Source of the DNA: Dactylosporangium sp040689395
GTDB taxonomy: Bacteria > Actinomycetota > Actinomycetes > Mycobacteriales > Micromonosporaceae
Assembly: GCF_040689395.1 (NCBI RefSeq)
Contig: NZ_JBFAZX010000001.1
Span: forward strand, 496,001-560,000
DNA: 64,000 bases
Reading direction: 5' to 3'
The first letter of the stretch is position 1; each line of letters begins with the position of its first letter. Positions 43,914-52,309 of this stretch are shown here, piece by piece. The position numbers and the translations under genes were made by a program. The notes under the pieces are model-generated. The model was given only the letters and a program-made list of their open reading frames with translations, had not been told where the DNA came from and did no database searches.

Positions 43914-45463
43914 CCACGCCGCCGCCGGTTCTCGTCGTCGACTTCGGCGCCCAATACGCACAGCTGATCGCCCGCCGCGTGCGCGAGGCCCACGTCTATT
44001 CGGAGATCGTGCCGAGCTCGATGCCGGTCGCCGAGATGCTGGCCAAGCGTCCCGCCGCCATCGTGCTGTCCGGCGGTCCGTCGTCGGTATACGAGGACGG
44101 CGCGCCGCAGGTCGACCCGGCCCTGTTCGAGGCGGGCGTGCCCGTGTTCGGTATCTGCTACGGCTTCCAGGCGATGGCCGTCGCGCTGCACGGTGAGGCT
44201 CGCCACACCGGGCAGCGCGAGTTCGGCGGCACCGCGCTGACGATCACCGGCGGGGGCGGCGTGCTGCTGCGCGACCTGCCGGCCGAGCAGTCGGTCTGGA
44301 TGAGCCACGGCGACTGCGTCACCGCGGCGCCCGAGGGCTTCACGGTCACCGCCGGGTCGGTGGGCGCGCCCGTCGCCGCGTTCGAGGACACCGTGCGCCG
44401 GCTGGCCGGCGTGCAGTTCCACCCCGAGGTGGCGCACACCCCGCACGGGCAGGAGGTGCTGCGCCGCTTCCTCTACGACATCGCTGGCATCGAGCCCACC
44501 TGGACCTCGAACAACATCATCGAGGAGCAGGTCGAGGCGGTCCGCGCGCGCGTCGGCAACAAGCGGGTGCTCTGCGCGCTGTCCGGCGGCGTCGACTCCG
44601 CGGTGGCCGCGGCGCTCGTCCACCGGGCCGTCGGCGACCAGCTGACCTGCGTGTTCGTCGACCACGGGCTGCTGCGGGCAGGCGAGGCGGAGCAGGTCGA
44701 GAAGGACTACGTCGCCGCGACCGGCATCAACCTCAAGGTCGTCGACGCGTCCGCGCAGTTCCTCGGCGCGCTGGCCGGCGTCACCGACCCCGAGCAGAAG
44801 CGCAAGATCGTCGGCCGGGAGTTCATCCGGGTCTTCGAGCAGGCCGCCCGCGAGCTCGACGCCGAGGAGCACGTCGAGTTCCTGGTGCAGGGCACGCTCT
44901 ACCCCGACGTGGTCGAGTCCGGCGGCGGCACCGGAACCGCCAACATCAAGTCGCACCACAACGTCGGCGGGCTCCCCGACGACCTGAAGTTCGCGCTGGT
45001 CGAGCCGCTGCGGACGCTGTTCAAGGACGAGGTTCGCCAGATCGGCGCAGCCCTCGGCCTGCCCGAGGAGATCGTCATGCGCCACCCGTTCCCGGGCCCG
45101 GGGCTGTCGATCCGGATCATCGGCGCGATCGACGAGGAGCGGCTGGCCATCCTGCGCGCCGCCGATCTCATCGCGCGCGAGGAGCTCACCGCGGCCGGGC
45201 TGGACCGCAGCGTCTGGCAGTTCCCGGTGGTGCTGCTCGCCGACGTGCGCAGCGTCGGCGTCCAGGGCGACGGGCGGACCTACGGCCACCCGATCGTGTT
45301 GCGCCCGGTCTCCAGCGACGACGCGATGACCGCCGACTGGTCGCGGCTGCCGCACGAGCTGATCGCCAAGATCTCGACCCGGATAACGAACGAGGTCCGG
45401 GAGGTCAACCGCGTGGTCGTGGACGTCACGTCCAAGCCGCCGGGCACCATTGAATGGGAGTGA
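43910..45463 (+). CDS. guaA: GMP synthase (glutamine-hydrolysing)
   Basis: A 517-residue enzyme converting XMP to GMP. The class I glutamine amidotransferase domain has the nucleophile Cys in FGICYGFQ and the His-Glu in FHPEV. The ATP-pyrophosphatase P-loop is LSGGVDSAVAA, followed by the dimerisation domain ending KPPGTIEWE. ATG 43910 overlaps the stop of the GMC remnant. Confidence 0.97.
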   Translation: MTTPPPVLVVDFGAQYAQLIARRVREAHVYSEIVPSSMPVAEMLAKRPAAIVLSGGPSSVYEDGAPQVDPALFEAGVPVFGICYGFQAMAVALHGEARHTGQREFGGTALTITGGGGVLLRDLPAEQSVWMSHGDCVTAAPEGFTVTAGSVGAPVAAFEDTVRRLAGVQFHPEVAHTPHGQEVLRRFLYDIAGIEPTWTSNNIIEEQVEAVRARVGNKRVLCALSGGVDSAVAAALVHRAVGDQLTCVFVDHGLLRAGEAEQVEKDYVAATGINLKVVDASAQFLGALAGVTDPEQKRKIVGREFIRVFEQAARELDAEEHVEFLVQGTLYPDVVESGGGTGTANIKSHHNVGGLPDDLKFALVEPLRTLFKDEVRQIGAALGLPEEIVMRHPFPGPGLSIRIIGAIDEERLAILRAADLIAREELTAAGLDRSVWQFPVVLLADVRSVGVQGDGRTYGHPIVLRPVSSDDAMTADWSRLPHELIAKISTRITNEVREVNRVVVDVTSKPPGTIEWE

Positions 45464-45488
45464 ATCCCCCTTCAGGTGGTTTCCGGTC

Positions 45489-45516
45489 TTGCGGCCGGTG
45501 GTAAAAACCGGACAAT
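45489..45516 (+). promoter_or_regulatory. Promoter of the first Nudix gene
   Basis: TTGCGG (45489-45494), a 16-base spacer and GACAAT (45511-45516), then 8 bases to GTG 45525; no ribosome site. Leaderless type. Confidence 0.45.
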
Positions 45517-45524
45517 TGATCGAC

Positions 45525-46460
45525 GTGACTCCTGCGTTACAGCCGCTGCGGCGCATCGCGGCTTACTGCGTCTGCACTGACGGCGACGGGTTCCTGCTGG
45601 TCCGCGCCTCGGCCAAGTCCGGCACGCCGGGCGTGTGGTCGCTGCCCGGCGGTGCGGTCGACCACGGTGAAAACCCGATCGACACCGTCGTGCGGGAGAC
45701 GGCGGCCGAGACCGGCCTGTCCGTCGCCGTGGTGCGGCTGCGCGACGTGCTCGCCGACATGCGGGCGCTGCCGCCGCGGGGGCTGACGATCCACACCGAC
45801 CGGCTGATCTACGAGGTCTCCGTGCGCGGCGGTGCCCTGCGCGACCGGGTCGGCCAGCCCACCGACCTCGCCCGCTGGGTGACGCTCGAGGAGGCGCAGT
45901 CGCTGCCGCTGCGCCGGTTCACCGCCGACGCCCTCGGCCTGCCCGACGCCACGGCCGACATCCGGCCCGACGGGGTGCCCGAGGTGCCGTCCTTCTACGC
46001 GGTGCCGGGCCCCGACGGCCTGCACCGGGCGCAGCGCTTCGCCGCCTACGCCGTCTGCACCGACCGGCGCAGCCGCGTCCTGCTCACCCGCATCGCCGAC
46101 GGCTACCCGGGCGGTGGCTGCTGGCACCTGCCCGGCGGCGGCACCGACTTCGGTGAGCAGCCCGGCGTCGCGCTCATCCGCGAGCTGGTCGAGGAGACCG
46201 GCCAGGAGGGCAAGATCGTCGAGTTGCTCGGCGTGGCCAGTCACCGTGACGCGGCGCAGCTGGGCCCCGAGGGCTATCCGATCGACTGGCACGGCGTGCG
46301 CGCCTTCTACCGGGTGCACGTGGCCCGCTCCAGCCGCCCGGTCATCCACGACGTCGGCGGCTCGACCGTCGAGGCGCGCTGGTTCGACCCCGAGGATCTG
46401 GACGAGCTGCCATTGACCGAGGTGACCGAGGAGGCACTGCGCGGCGTCGGCCTACGCTGA
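45525..46460 (+). CDS. Tandem Nudix hydrolase (two Nudix domains)
   Basis: A 311-residue protein with two Nudix domains. The first box (42-65, GGAVDHGENP then RETAAETGL) has Ala in place of the first Glu of the EE pair. The second (204-226, GGGTDFGEQP then RELVEETGQ) is canonical and probably the active one. Substrates (nucleoside diphosphate derivatives) cannot be deduced. GTG 45525 is chosen from the promoter position; an ATG at 45450 would lie within guaA. Confidence 0.85.
   Translation: MTPALQPLRRIAAYCVCTDGDGFLLVRASAKSGTPGVWSLPGGAVDHGENPIDTVVRETAAETGLSVAVVRLRDVLADMRALPPRGLTIHTDRLIYEVSVRGGALRDRVGQPTDLARWVTLEEAQSLPLRRFTADALGLPDATADIRPDGVPEVPSFYAVPGPDGLHRAQRFAAYAVCTDRRSRVLLTRIADGYPGGGCWHLPGGGTDFGEQPGVALIRELVEETGQEGKIVELLGVASHRDAAQLGPEGYPIDWHGVRAFYRVHVARSSRPVIHDVGGSTVEARWFDPEDLDELPLTEVTEEALRGVGLR
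46453..46458 (+). promoter_or_regulatory. -10 box (TACGCT) of the second Nudix gene
   Basis: TACGCT ends 7 bases before ATG 46466 and overlaps the end of the preceding gene; leaderless spacing. Confidence 0.45.
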
Positions 46461-46465
46461 TCACC

Positions 46466-47188
46466 ATGACGCAGACTCGGTTGATCACGGTCTACGGGCG
46501 GCTGCCGGGCGCGGACGACGAGGTTGGCGGCCCGATCCGGCACGGGGAGAATCCCGCGTCCGCGGTGGTCCGCCTCTTCCGCGACGAGGCCGGGCTGCCG
46601 GTGGTGGTTTCGGCGGTACGCGAGGTGCGTGCCCTGGTTACCCCCGGCGTCCACGAGGACCGGGTGACCTTCGACGTGGTGCCCGCCGCCTCGTCGGGCT
46701 CGGCGCCCGCGCATGCCGCCGAGCCCGGCGCGGAGTCGGAGCTGCCGAAGGGCCAGCGGTTCGCCGCATACGGGGTCGTCACTGATCCTGCGGGGCGCGT
46801 GCTGCTGACCGAGATCGCCCGCGGGTTTCCGGGGGCCGGCCGCTGGCACCTGCCGGGCGGCGGCACCGACGTCGGCGAGCAGCCGGCCGACGCGCTGCTG
46901 CGCGAGCTGTACGAGGAGACCGGCCAACGAGGCGAGATCGTCGAACTGCTCGGGGTCACGCACCGGCGCAGCCTCGGAGTCGTCGGCCCGGAGGGGTATC
47001 CGATGAACTGGCACGCGGTCCGGGCGCTCTACCGGGTGCTGGTGCCCGAGCCGTCGATACCGAGCGTTACGGAGGCAGCCGGCGGGTCGACCGCGACGGC
47101 GGCATGGTTCGCGCCAGGGGAGTTGCCGGATCTACCCGTGACCGAGGTGGTCCAGTGGGCCCTCTCACTGCCTGCGACGGCGGAGTGA
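46466..47188 (+). CDS. Nudix hydrolase with degenerate first half
   Basis: A 240-residue paralogue of the preceding gene. The C-terminal Nudix box is canonical (131-154, GGGTDVGEQP then RELYEETGQ). The N-terminal half keeps only a decayed box (21-44, GGPIRHGENP then RLFRDEAGL) and has lost the strand before it. An Ala/Ser-rich linker (73-93) joins them. This looks like a duplicated double-Nudix gene whose first domain has been reduced. It starts 6 bases after the first gene stop. Confidence 0.8.
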   Translation: MTQTRLITVYGRLPGADDEVGGPIRHGENPASAVVRLFRDEAGLPVVVSAVREVRALVTPGVHEDRVTFDVVPAASSGSAPAHAAEPGAESELPKGQRFAAYGVVTDPAGRVLLTEIARGFPGAGRWHLPGGGTDVGEQPADALLRELYEETGQRGEIVELLGVTHRRSLGVVGPEGYPMNWHAVRALYRVLVPEPSIPSVTEAAGGSTATAAWFAPGELPDLPVTEVVQWALSLPATAE

Positions 47189-47192
47189 CCGC

Positions 47193-47223
47193 TCTCGTTA
47201 CTATGGACTGCAGGTTAACGAGA
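47193..47223. repeat. Inverted repeat upstream of pssA
   Basis: TCTCGTTA (47193-47200) and TAACGAGA (47216-47223) form 8-base arms with a 15-base loop, just after the second Nudix gene. It could be a weak terminator or an operator. Confidence 0.5.
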
Positions 47224-47224
47224 A

Positions 47225-47239
47225 ACTACACCCTGTAGT
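47225..47239. repeat. Palindrome ACTACA-CCC-TGTAGT upstream of pssA
   Basis: A perfect 6-base inverted repeat with a 3-base centre lies 160 bases before pssA, immediately after another inverted repeat. It has the shape of a helix-turn-helix operator; the regulator is unknown. Confidence 0.5.
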
Positions 47240-47400
47240 CCCGTGGCTCGCCTCTGATGGCGGTTTCCTTCCTGAGGCATCGCCAACTGCGTCACGATAT
47301 GGGATCGTGTAGATCGCGAGATAGGCTCGTGAAACGGACACCGGGGGTTAAACGACCCCGAAACGCGACCGTGGGAACCTCGTTCCTACATGGAGGATCA

Positions 47401-48465
47401 GTGCCGAGAGCACCTTGGCAGCGACGACGCACCACGGACAGTCCGCGACCTGGCGGGGGCCGGCAGTGGGCGGGACGGCTGCGACACAGCGGCTCCCTCG
47501 CCCGCCAGGTGCTCTTCGCCGGACGCGTCGGCCGCCGCGGTGAGGGCAATGTCGCCGGCGCGACCTCGCTGCTCGTGCCCCCCGCGGAGACCGACATGAG
47601 CACCGGCCGGGTCCGGCTGCCGCGCCTTCGGATGCACCGCAGTGACGGATTGTCACGGGACCTGGCCGCCGAGGCGATCTCGGCCGCGCCGGTCAGCCCG
47701 GCCGGTGTCGCCTCTCAGGCGGGCCAATCGCCGGCTGGCGTAGTGCGCGACGAGCCGCCGCCGCTGGCGATCCCGCTGCTGCCCGGCGAGCACACGATCG
47801 CCCGCCGCATCCGGTTCGCTCTGGTCAACGCCTGCACCCTGGGCAGCCTGATGCTCGGCCTGTCGGCGATCTTCATCGCGGTCAACAACGGCGACGTCCG
47901 GATCGCGGCCTCGCTGCTCATCGCGTGCGTCGTCTTCGACGGCCTTGACGGCTTCCTGGCCCGCCGGCTCGGCGTCGCGAGCCCGTTCGGTGCCCAGATG
48001 GACTCCCTCGCCGACATGTGCTCGTTCGGCCTGGCCGCTCCGGTCGTGGTGTTCGCCTGGCTCAACGGCTCGGCCCCGACTGGCCTGCTCGTGCCGGCCT
48101 GCGCGCTGGTCGCGTGCGCCGCGGCGATCCGCCTGGCCCGCTTCAACGTGTCGCCCAAGGACGGCCGCTTCTTCTGCGGCGTGCCGACCACGATGTGCGC
48201 CGCGGTGCTGGCCCTGAGCACGCTGATCGCTCCGCAGATGCCGCCCGTGCTGCGGGTGGCCGGCGTGGTGCTGCTGGGCCTGGCGATGGTCTCCAGCTTC
48301 CCCTACGCGAAGCTGGCCCGGCTGCTCAAGCTGCCGCCGTGGTTGCTGGTGCTGCCGGTCATCGGCGCGCTGGTCAACTACCGGATGACGTTCGTCGTGG
48401 TCGTGCTGGCCTACCTGGTCAGCGGCCCGCTGATCTGGCTGCGCCAGCGAAACCGCACCGCCTGA
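47401..48465 (+). CDS. pssA: CDP-diacylglycerol-serine O-phosphatidyltransferase
   Basis: A 354-residue membrane enzyme making phosphatidylserine from CDP-diacylglycerol and serine. The CDP-alcohol phosphatidyltransferase motif DG-x2-AR-x8-G-x3-D-x3-D begins at Asp about 183 (DGFLARRLG). About seven hydrophobic helices occupy the C-terminal 220 residues. An Arg/Gly-rich, probably disordered N-terminal extension of about 125 residues is unusual. GTG 47401 has GGAGG 5 bases upstream. psd, the next step, is convergent downstream. Confidence 0.9.
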   Translation: MPRAPWQRRRTTDSPRPGGGRQWAGRLRHSGSLARQVLFAGRVGRRGEGNVAGATSLLVPPAETDMSTGRVRLPRLRMHRSDGLSRDLAAEAISAAPVSPAGVASQAGQSPAGVVRDEPPPLAIPLLPGEHTIARRIRFALVNACTLGSLMLGLSAIFIAVNNGDVRIAASLLIACVVFDGLDGFLARRLGVASPFGAQMDSLADMCSFGLAAPVVVFAWLNGSAPTGLLVPACALVACAAAIRLARFNVSPKDGRFFCGVPTTMCAAVLALSTLIAPQMPPVLRVAGVVLLGLAMVSSFPYAKLARLLKLPPWLLVLPVIGALVNYRMTFVVVVLAYLVSGPLIWLRQRNRTA

Positions 48466-48483
48466 CCGGCCCGAGTCGCGACG

Positions 48484-48513
48484 ACGGCCCCCACCCGCTC
48501 GGGTGGGGGCCGT
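48484..48513. terminator. Bidirectional terminator between pssA and psd
   Basis: A perfect 13-bp stem (ACGGCCCCCACCC with its complement) and GCTC loop lie between the two convergent genes. Confidence 0.85.
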
Positions 48514-48534
48514 CTCGTTGAGCCGTAGCGCTCT

Positions 48535-49788
48535 TTAGTGCCAGGTGGCGATGACCGTCTGGCCGCCGACGACCCGGTCGCCCGGGGCCACGACCGGCGT
48601 CGCCCGCTCGGCGGGCAGGTACACGTCGGTGCGCGAGCCGAACCGGATCAGACCGAACCGCTCGCCCTTGGCCAGCAGCGAGCCGATCGGTGCCCGCTGC
48701 ACGATCCGCCGCGCGATCAGCCCGGTGCGCTGCACGACCGCGACCGGCCCGTGCGCGGTCTCCAGCAGCGTGTACGCCGCCACGTTGTGCTCGGCCTCCG
48801 GCTTCATCGCCGCGGCGTATCCACCGTCCTCGACGAAGTAGTCGATCACCTTGCCGGCCACCGGCGCCCGGTTGACGTGCACGTCGAGGACCGACAGGAA
48901 CACCGCGATCCGCAGGAACTCGATGTCGCCGAAGCGCTTGTCGTGCATCCGCTCCACGCCAAGCACCTTGCCGTCGCTCGCGGCCACCACGGCCCTCGGG
49001 TCCTCCGGCACGTCGCGCTGCGGGTCGCGGAAGAACGCCGCGACCGGGGCCGCGGCCAGCGCCGGGACCAGCCACAGCTTCGACTTCGGCCGGGCCGCCT
49101 TGGCCAGCGCGGCCAGGCCGAGCGCGATGCCGGCCGCGGCCACGCCGTTGGAGTCGATGTTCATGCCCCGGGTCAGCGGGACGCTGGAGGGGCGCAGCGC
49201 GGGTAGCAGGCTTTCCGCCGTGGCGTGGTCGGCCGGGGTGTGCCGCAGCCGGTGGATGCGCACCGGCGGCACGTTGCGCAGCACCAGGTCGCTGCCGACG
49301 CCGTAGAGCGCGGCCTGCCGCTCGACCTCATCGGCGGCGCCGCTGGGCAGCCGGGTGGCGGGCACCACCACGGCCAGCACACCGCCGGTGGTGACCAGCT
49401 TGGCCAGGCCGGCGAGCACCTCTCGGGCGTCCTCGGCGCTGCCGGTGAGCGCTTCGGCGTGAATCACCACGTCGGCGGGGTCGGCGGCGTCGACCGAGTC
49501 GATCACGCGGGTGCGCTCGGCGACCCAGCGGCCCTGACGCTCCACGTGCTCGCGCAGTGCGGCCGCGGCGTCGGGGCCGGACCCGACCACCGTCAGCCGG
49601 TCGTCCGGCAGCAGCGCGTCGATCGCCGCGGCGAGGGCGGCGGAGCCGGCGGTCGCGCCGATCACCAGGCCGGTCTTGGGGCCGCTGTGGCGGGCGAGCT
49701 CGGAGGCGAGGACCCGGGCGGCTCGGTCACCGATCTGGATCGGGCGGCGGGATGCGCCGGACGTGCCGCCAACGGGAAACTGGGTCAT
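48535..49788 (-). CDS. psd: Phosphatidylserine decarboxylase with N-terminal methyltransferase-like domain
   Basis: A 417-residue protein. Residues about 210-417 are a phosphatidylserine decarboxylase proenzyme: FFRDPQR (252-258), LDVHVNR (301-307) with the conserved His, and the self-cleavage site at G384-S385 (IRFGSRTDV), which makes the pyruvoyl group. Residues about 15-200 have a Rossmann, methyltransferase-like pattern (TGLVIGATAGSAALAAAID 39-57, ADVVIHAEAL, GGVLAVVVPATRL). It makes phosphatidylethanolamine from the pssA product; the N-terminal role is unknown. ATG 49788 is the best start. Confidence 0.88.
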   Translation of the reverse strand: MTQFPVGGTSGASRRPIQIGDRAARVLASELARHSGPKTGLVIGATAGSAALAAAIDALLPDDRLTVVGSGPDAAAALREHVERQGRWVAERTRVIDSVDAADPADVVIHAEALTGSAEDAREVLAGLAKLVTTGGVLAVVVPATRLPSGAADEVERQAALYGVGSDLVLRNVPPVRIHRLRHTPADHATAESLLPALRPSSVPLTRGMNIDSNGVAAAGIALGLAALAKAARPKSKLWLVPALAAAPVAAFFRDPQRDVPEDPRAVVAASDGKVLGVERMHDKRFGDIEFLRIAVFLSVLDVHVNRAPVAGKVIDYFVEDGGYAAAMKPEAEHNVAAYTLLETAHGPVAVVQRTGLIARRIVQRAPIGSLLAKGERFGLIRFGSRTDVYLPAERATPVVAPGDRVVGGQTVIATWH

Positions 49789-49881
49789 CTCGGAAGGACT
49801 CCTCAGGCAGAAAGACGAGAACAGGCAGCTGGCCGACGGGTCACCCGCCCCGCCGGCCAGCATATTCCGTGCTGCGGTCCG

Positions 49882-50127
49882 TCAGTCGACATCCAGGTCG
49901 TAGTCGTACGGATCCGCGTTCTGCTCGGCCTTGCCCCGCTCCGACGACTTGTCGGAGCGCAGCGCCCCCACCAGGCCGAGCCCCCCGAAAAGGATCAGGC
50001 CCACGGCCACGATCCAGCCCGCGTTGAGGTGCACCGAGACGGCCTGGTTGAACAGCCAGACCACCACGATTCCCAGGAAGATCAGGCCGAACGTCAGCGA
50101 GACGCCGTCCAGTCGGTGTGGCTTCAT
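49882..50127 (-). CDS. Small two-helix membrane protein downstream of the PspC gene
   Basis: An 81-residue protein with two hydrophobic helices (about 10-28 and 37-57) and an acidic C-terminus (YDYDLDVD). ATG 50127 overlaps the stop of the PspC/LiaF-like gene (ATGA, 50124-50127), so both are co-translated and it probably belongs to the same envelope-stress unit. No family was recognised. Confidence 0.75.
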   Translation of the reverse strand: MKPHRLDGVSLTFGLIFLGIVVVWLFNQAVSVHLNAGWIVAVGLILFGGLGLVGALRSDKSSERGKAEQNADPYDYDLDVD

Positions 50128-52151
50128 CGGGTCACCGTCACATTGCCGACTTTCACGTCAAGGTTGAGATGGAGTCTGCCCCCACCTTGGCCGTCCTCGC
50201 CGTAATCGGTGAACGACCTGGTCTGCCTGAGCCCGCCGCAGTCGTTGCCGAAGACCCGGCAGTCACCGGCCTGGATGCGCACGTCGACGGTGACGTCGAC
50301 CTGCGGCGGTACCACGATCTGGAGGTTGCCGGCCCCGACCTGGAACGCCACCGTCACGTCCTGCTCGGCGAAGTTGATTTGACTGAGGTCCGCGTTGACG
50401 TTGCCGAAGTCCGTCGAGTACTGCGACTGCAGGGACCCAACCGATGCGGGTGTGATGCTGATGTTCTCGGTGCGGCGCGGCACGGGCGTGCTCGCCACGG
50501 TCGCGATCGCCAGCGCGATGCTCAGCAGGGCGCCGAGCAGGATCAGCACCCGCGCCCGGCCGAGCCACGCGCCCGTGATCAGGCCGAGAGCGGTGATCGC
50601 CAGCGGTACCGCGAAGAACGTGCTGGGCTTGAAGTCCGCCACGGTGACCTCGAGCACGGTCAGTACTCCCAGCGAGAGCAGGATCAACGAGAACGTGATC
50701 CGCCCGAGCTTCGAGCGCTCCTTCGGCGGCTTCGGCGGCGGTGGGGTCGGTGCCAGCCCCGGGTAGGGCGACGTCGGGACGCCGGGCGGCGGGTAGCCGA
50801 GGCTCGCCGCGTACGGGCTGGTGCCAGCGTAGGGGCCGTGCGGGGCGAACGGCGCCCGGTAGCCCGCCGGGCCGGCCTTGGGCAGGGGCGGCAAGGGCGG
50901 CAAGAACGGCAGCGGATTCGGTACTGAGGGTGCCTGCTCACTCACCGCCGAGTACGCGACGGGCTCGCCGGTGGCCGGGAACGCCGTGGTCGGTGCCGAT
51001 CCGGTGGTGGGAGCGTAGGCGGTCCTGTCCTCCCGCGCCAGGCCGGCGGTGGCGCCCGGTTCGGCACCGCTCGCAGCGGCGGGGCCCGGCGGCGGGGTCC
51101 CGAACGATGCGGGTCCGAACGAGGGGGATCCGAACGATGGCGACCCGAACGGCCGGGGGCCGGACGATGCGGATCCGAACGAACCGGTCGCGCCAGGGCG
51201 GGCCTCGAACTGCGCGGCCCCGAACGGCGCCCCGGCCGGAGCGAACGGCCCCGGCTGGGCCGGGTTGGGCACGGCGGGCGGCACGAACGGACCGGCGCCC
51301 GGCTGCTGGTTGCCGCCCTGCCCGCGCATCACGAGCGCGACCACGCCGATCACGATGGCCAGCCCGACCAGGGCTGCGCTGAAGTTCTGCGACATGACGA
51401 GCAGGAACGCGAGCGTCGCGCAGACGCCGATGACGATCGCCTGCGTCGGCGAGGTGGCCGAGCGGCCGCGGCCGAGCAGCGCCTCGAGCGGGGAGCCGGT
51501 GTCGCCCTCGGCGGGCAGGAGCAGCCAGCCGAGCAGGTACGCGACGATGCTCACACCGCCGGCCAGCGTCAGCACGGCGAAGATGACCCGCCAGAGCGTG
51601 GGGTCGGTGTTGGTGGCCCGGCCGATGGCCGCGCAGACGCCGGCCACGTAACGGCCCTGCTGCGGCCGGACGAGCAGTGCCCGGTTGAACCCGGCCCCGA
51701 ACGGCGGCTGGTTGCCGAAGGGCGGTTGGTTGCCGAACGGCGGCGGCGTGGCTCCCGGCGGCGGAGGTGGCGGCACACTGCCCGGCGGTGGCGTGCCGGG
51801 CGGCGGCACACTGCCCGGCGACGGCGTGCTGCCGGGAGGTGGCGTGCTGCCGGGCGGCGGCGTGGCCGCGCTCGATGGGGACGGCGTGGGCTCCTCCGCC
51901 GTCCTCGGCTCGTCGGGCGGCGTGGGGGTGCCGGCGGCGACGTGGTCCGCCTCGATGCGGGGTTCGTCGTCGAGGGTGCGGGTGGGGGCCTCGTCGCCGG
52001 CGCCGGATGCGGCGGGCCTCGCGGACTCGTGGGCGGACCGCTCGGTCGTGGCCGTGGCGGCCTCGTCCGGAGCGCGGTCTTCCACTGGCTGCGCGGCCCG
52101 TTCCGCGGCGGCGGCGTGGGCCGGCTCGTCGGCGGCAGGCGGTTTCGTCAT
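50124..52151 (-). CDS. PspC-domain membrane protein with LiaF-like C-terminal domain
   Basis: A 675-residue protein. An acidic, Pro/Gly-rich N-terminus with PPPGS and PFGNQP repeats (about 90-155) precedes a PspC domain (GRYVAGVCAAIGRATNTDP, about 166-215). Several membrane helices and a long low-complexity loop with SFGSPSFG repeats follow, then further helices. The C-terminal beta-rich domain (NADLSQINFAEQDVTVAF) resembles LiaF/VraT-type stress modulators. It is divergent from a PspC histidine kinase gene, so the three proteins form a LiaFSR-like set. Confidence 0.85.
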   Translation of the reverse strand: MTKPPAADEPAHAAAAERAAQPVEDRAPDEAATATTERSAHESARPAASGAGDEAPTRTLDDEPRIEADHVAAGTPTPPDEPRTAEEPTPSPSSAATPPPGSTPPPGSTPSPGSVPPPGTPPPGSVPPPPPPGATPPPFGNQPPFGNQPPFGAGFNRALLVRPQQGRYVAGVCAAIGRATNTDPTLWRVIFAVLTLAGGVSIVAYLLGWLLLPAEGDTGSPLEALLGRGRSATSPTQAIVIGVCATLAFLLVMSQNFSAALVGLAIVIGVVALVMRGQGGNQQPGAGPFVPPAVPNPAQPGPFAPAGAPFGAAQFEARPGATGSFGSASSGPRPFGSPSFGSPSFGPASFGTPPPGPAAASGAEPGATAGLAREDRTAYAPTTGSAPTTAFPATGEPVAYSAVSEQAPSVPNPLPFLPPLPPLPKAGPAGYRAPFAPHGPYAGTSPYAASLGYPPPGVPTSPYPGLAPTPPPPKPPKERSKLGRITFSLILLSLGVLTVLEVTVADFKPSTFFAVPLAITALGLITGAWLGRARVLILLGALLSIALAIATVASTPVPRRTENISITPASVGSLQSQYSTDFGNVNADLSQINFAEQDVTVAFQVGAGNLQIVVPPQVDVTVDVRIQAGDCRVFGNDCGGLRQTRSFTDYGEDGQGGGRLHLNLDVKVGNVTVTR

Positions 52152-52309
52152 GCCATCAATGCTCGCGGACCAGGCCCGCCCGCCGCCTCAGGCATCGACC
52201 CTGAGGCCACCCTGATTCTGCGGCTCCGGGGCGCTCGGAGTGGTCCGGCCGTCGCCGTTCGTGTGACGATCTGAGGTACCGAAGCCCGAACGGAGCAGAA
52301 ACGAGCGCG

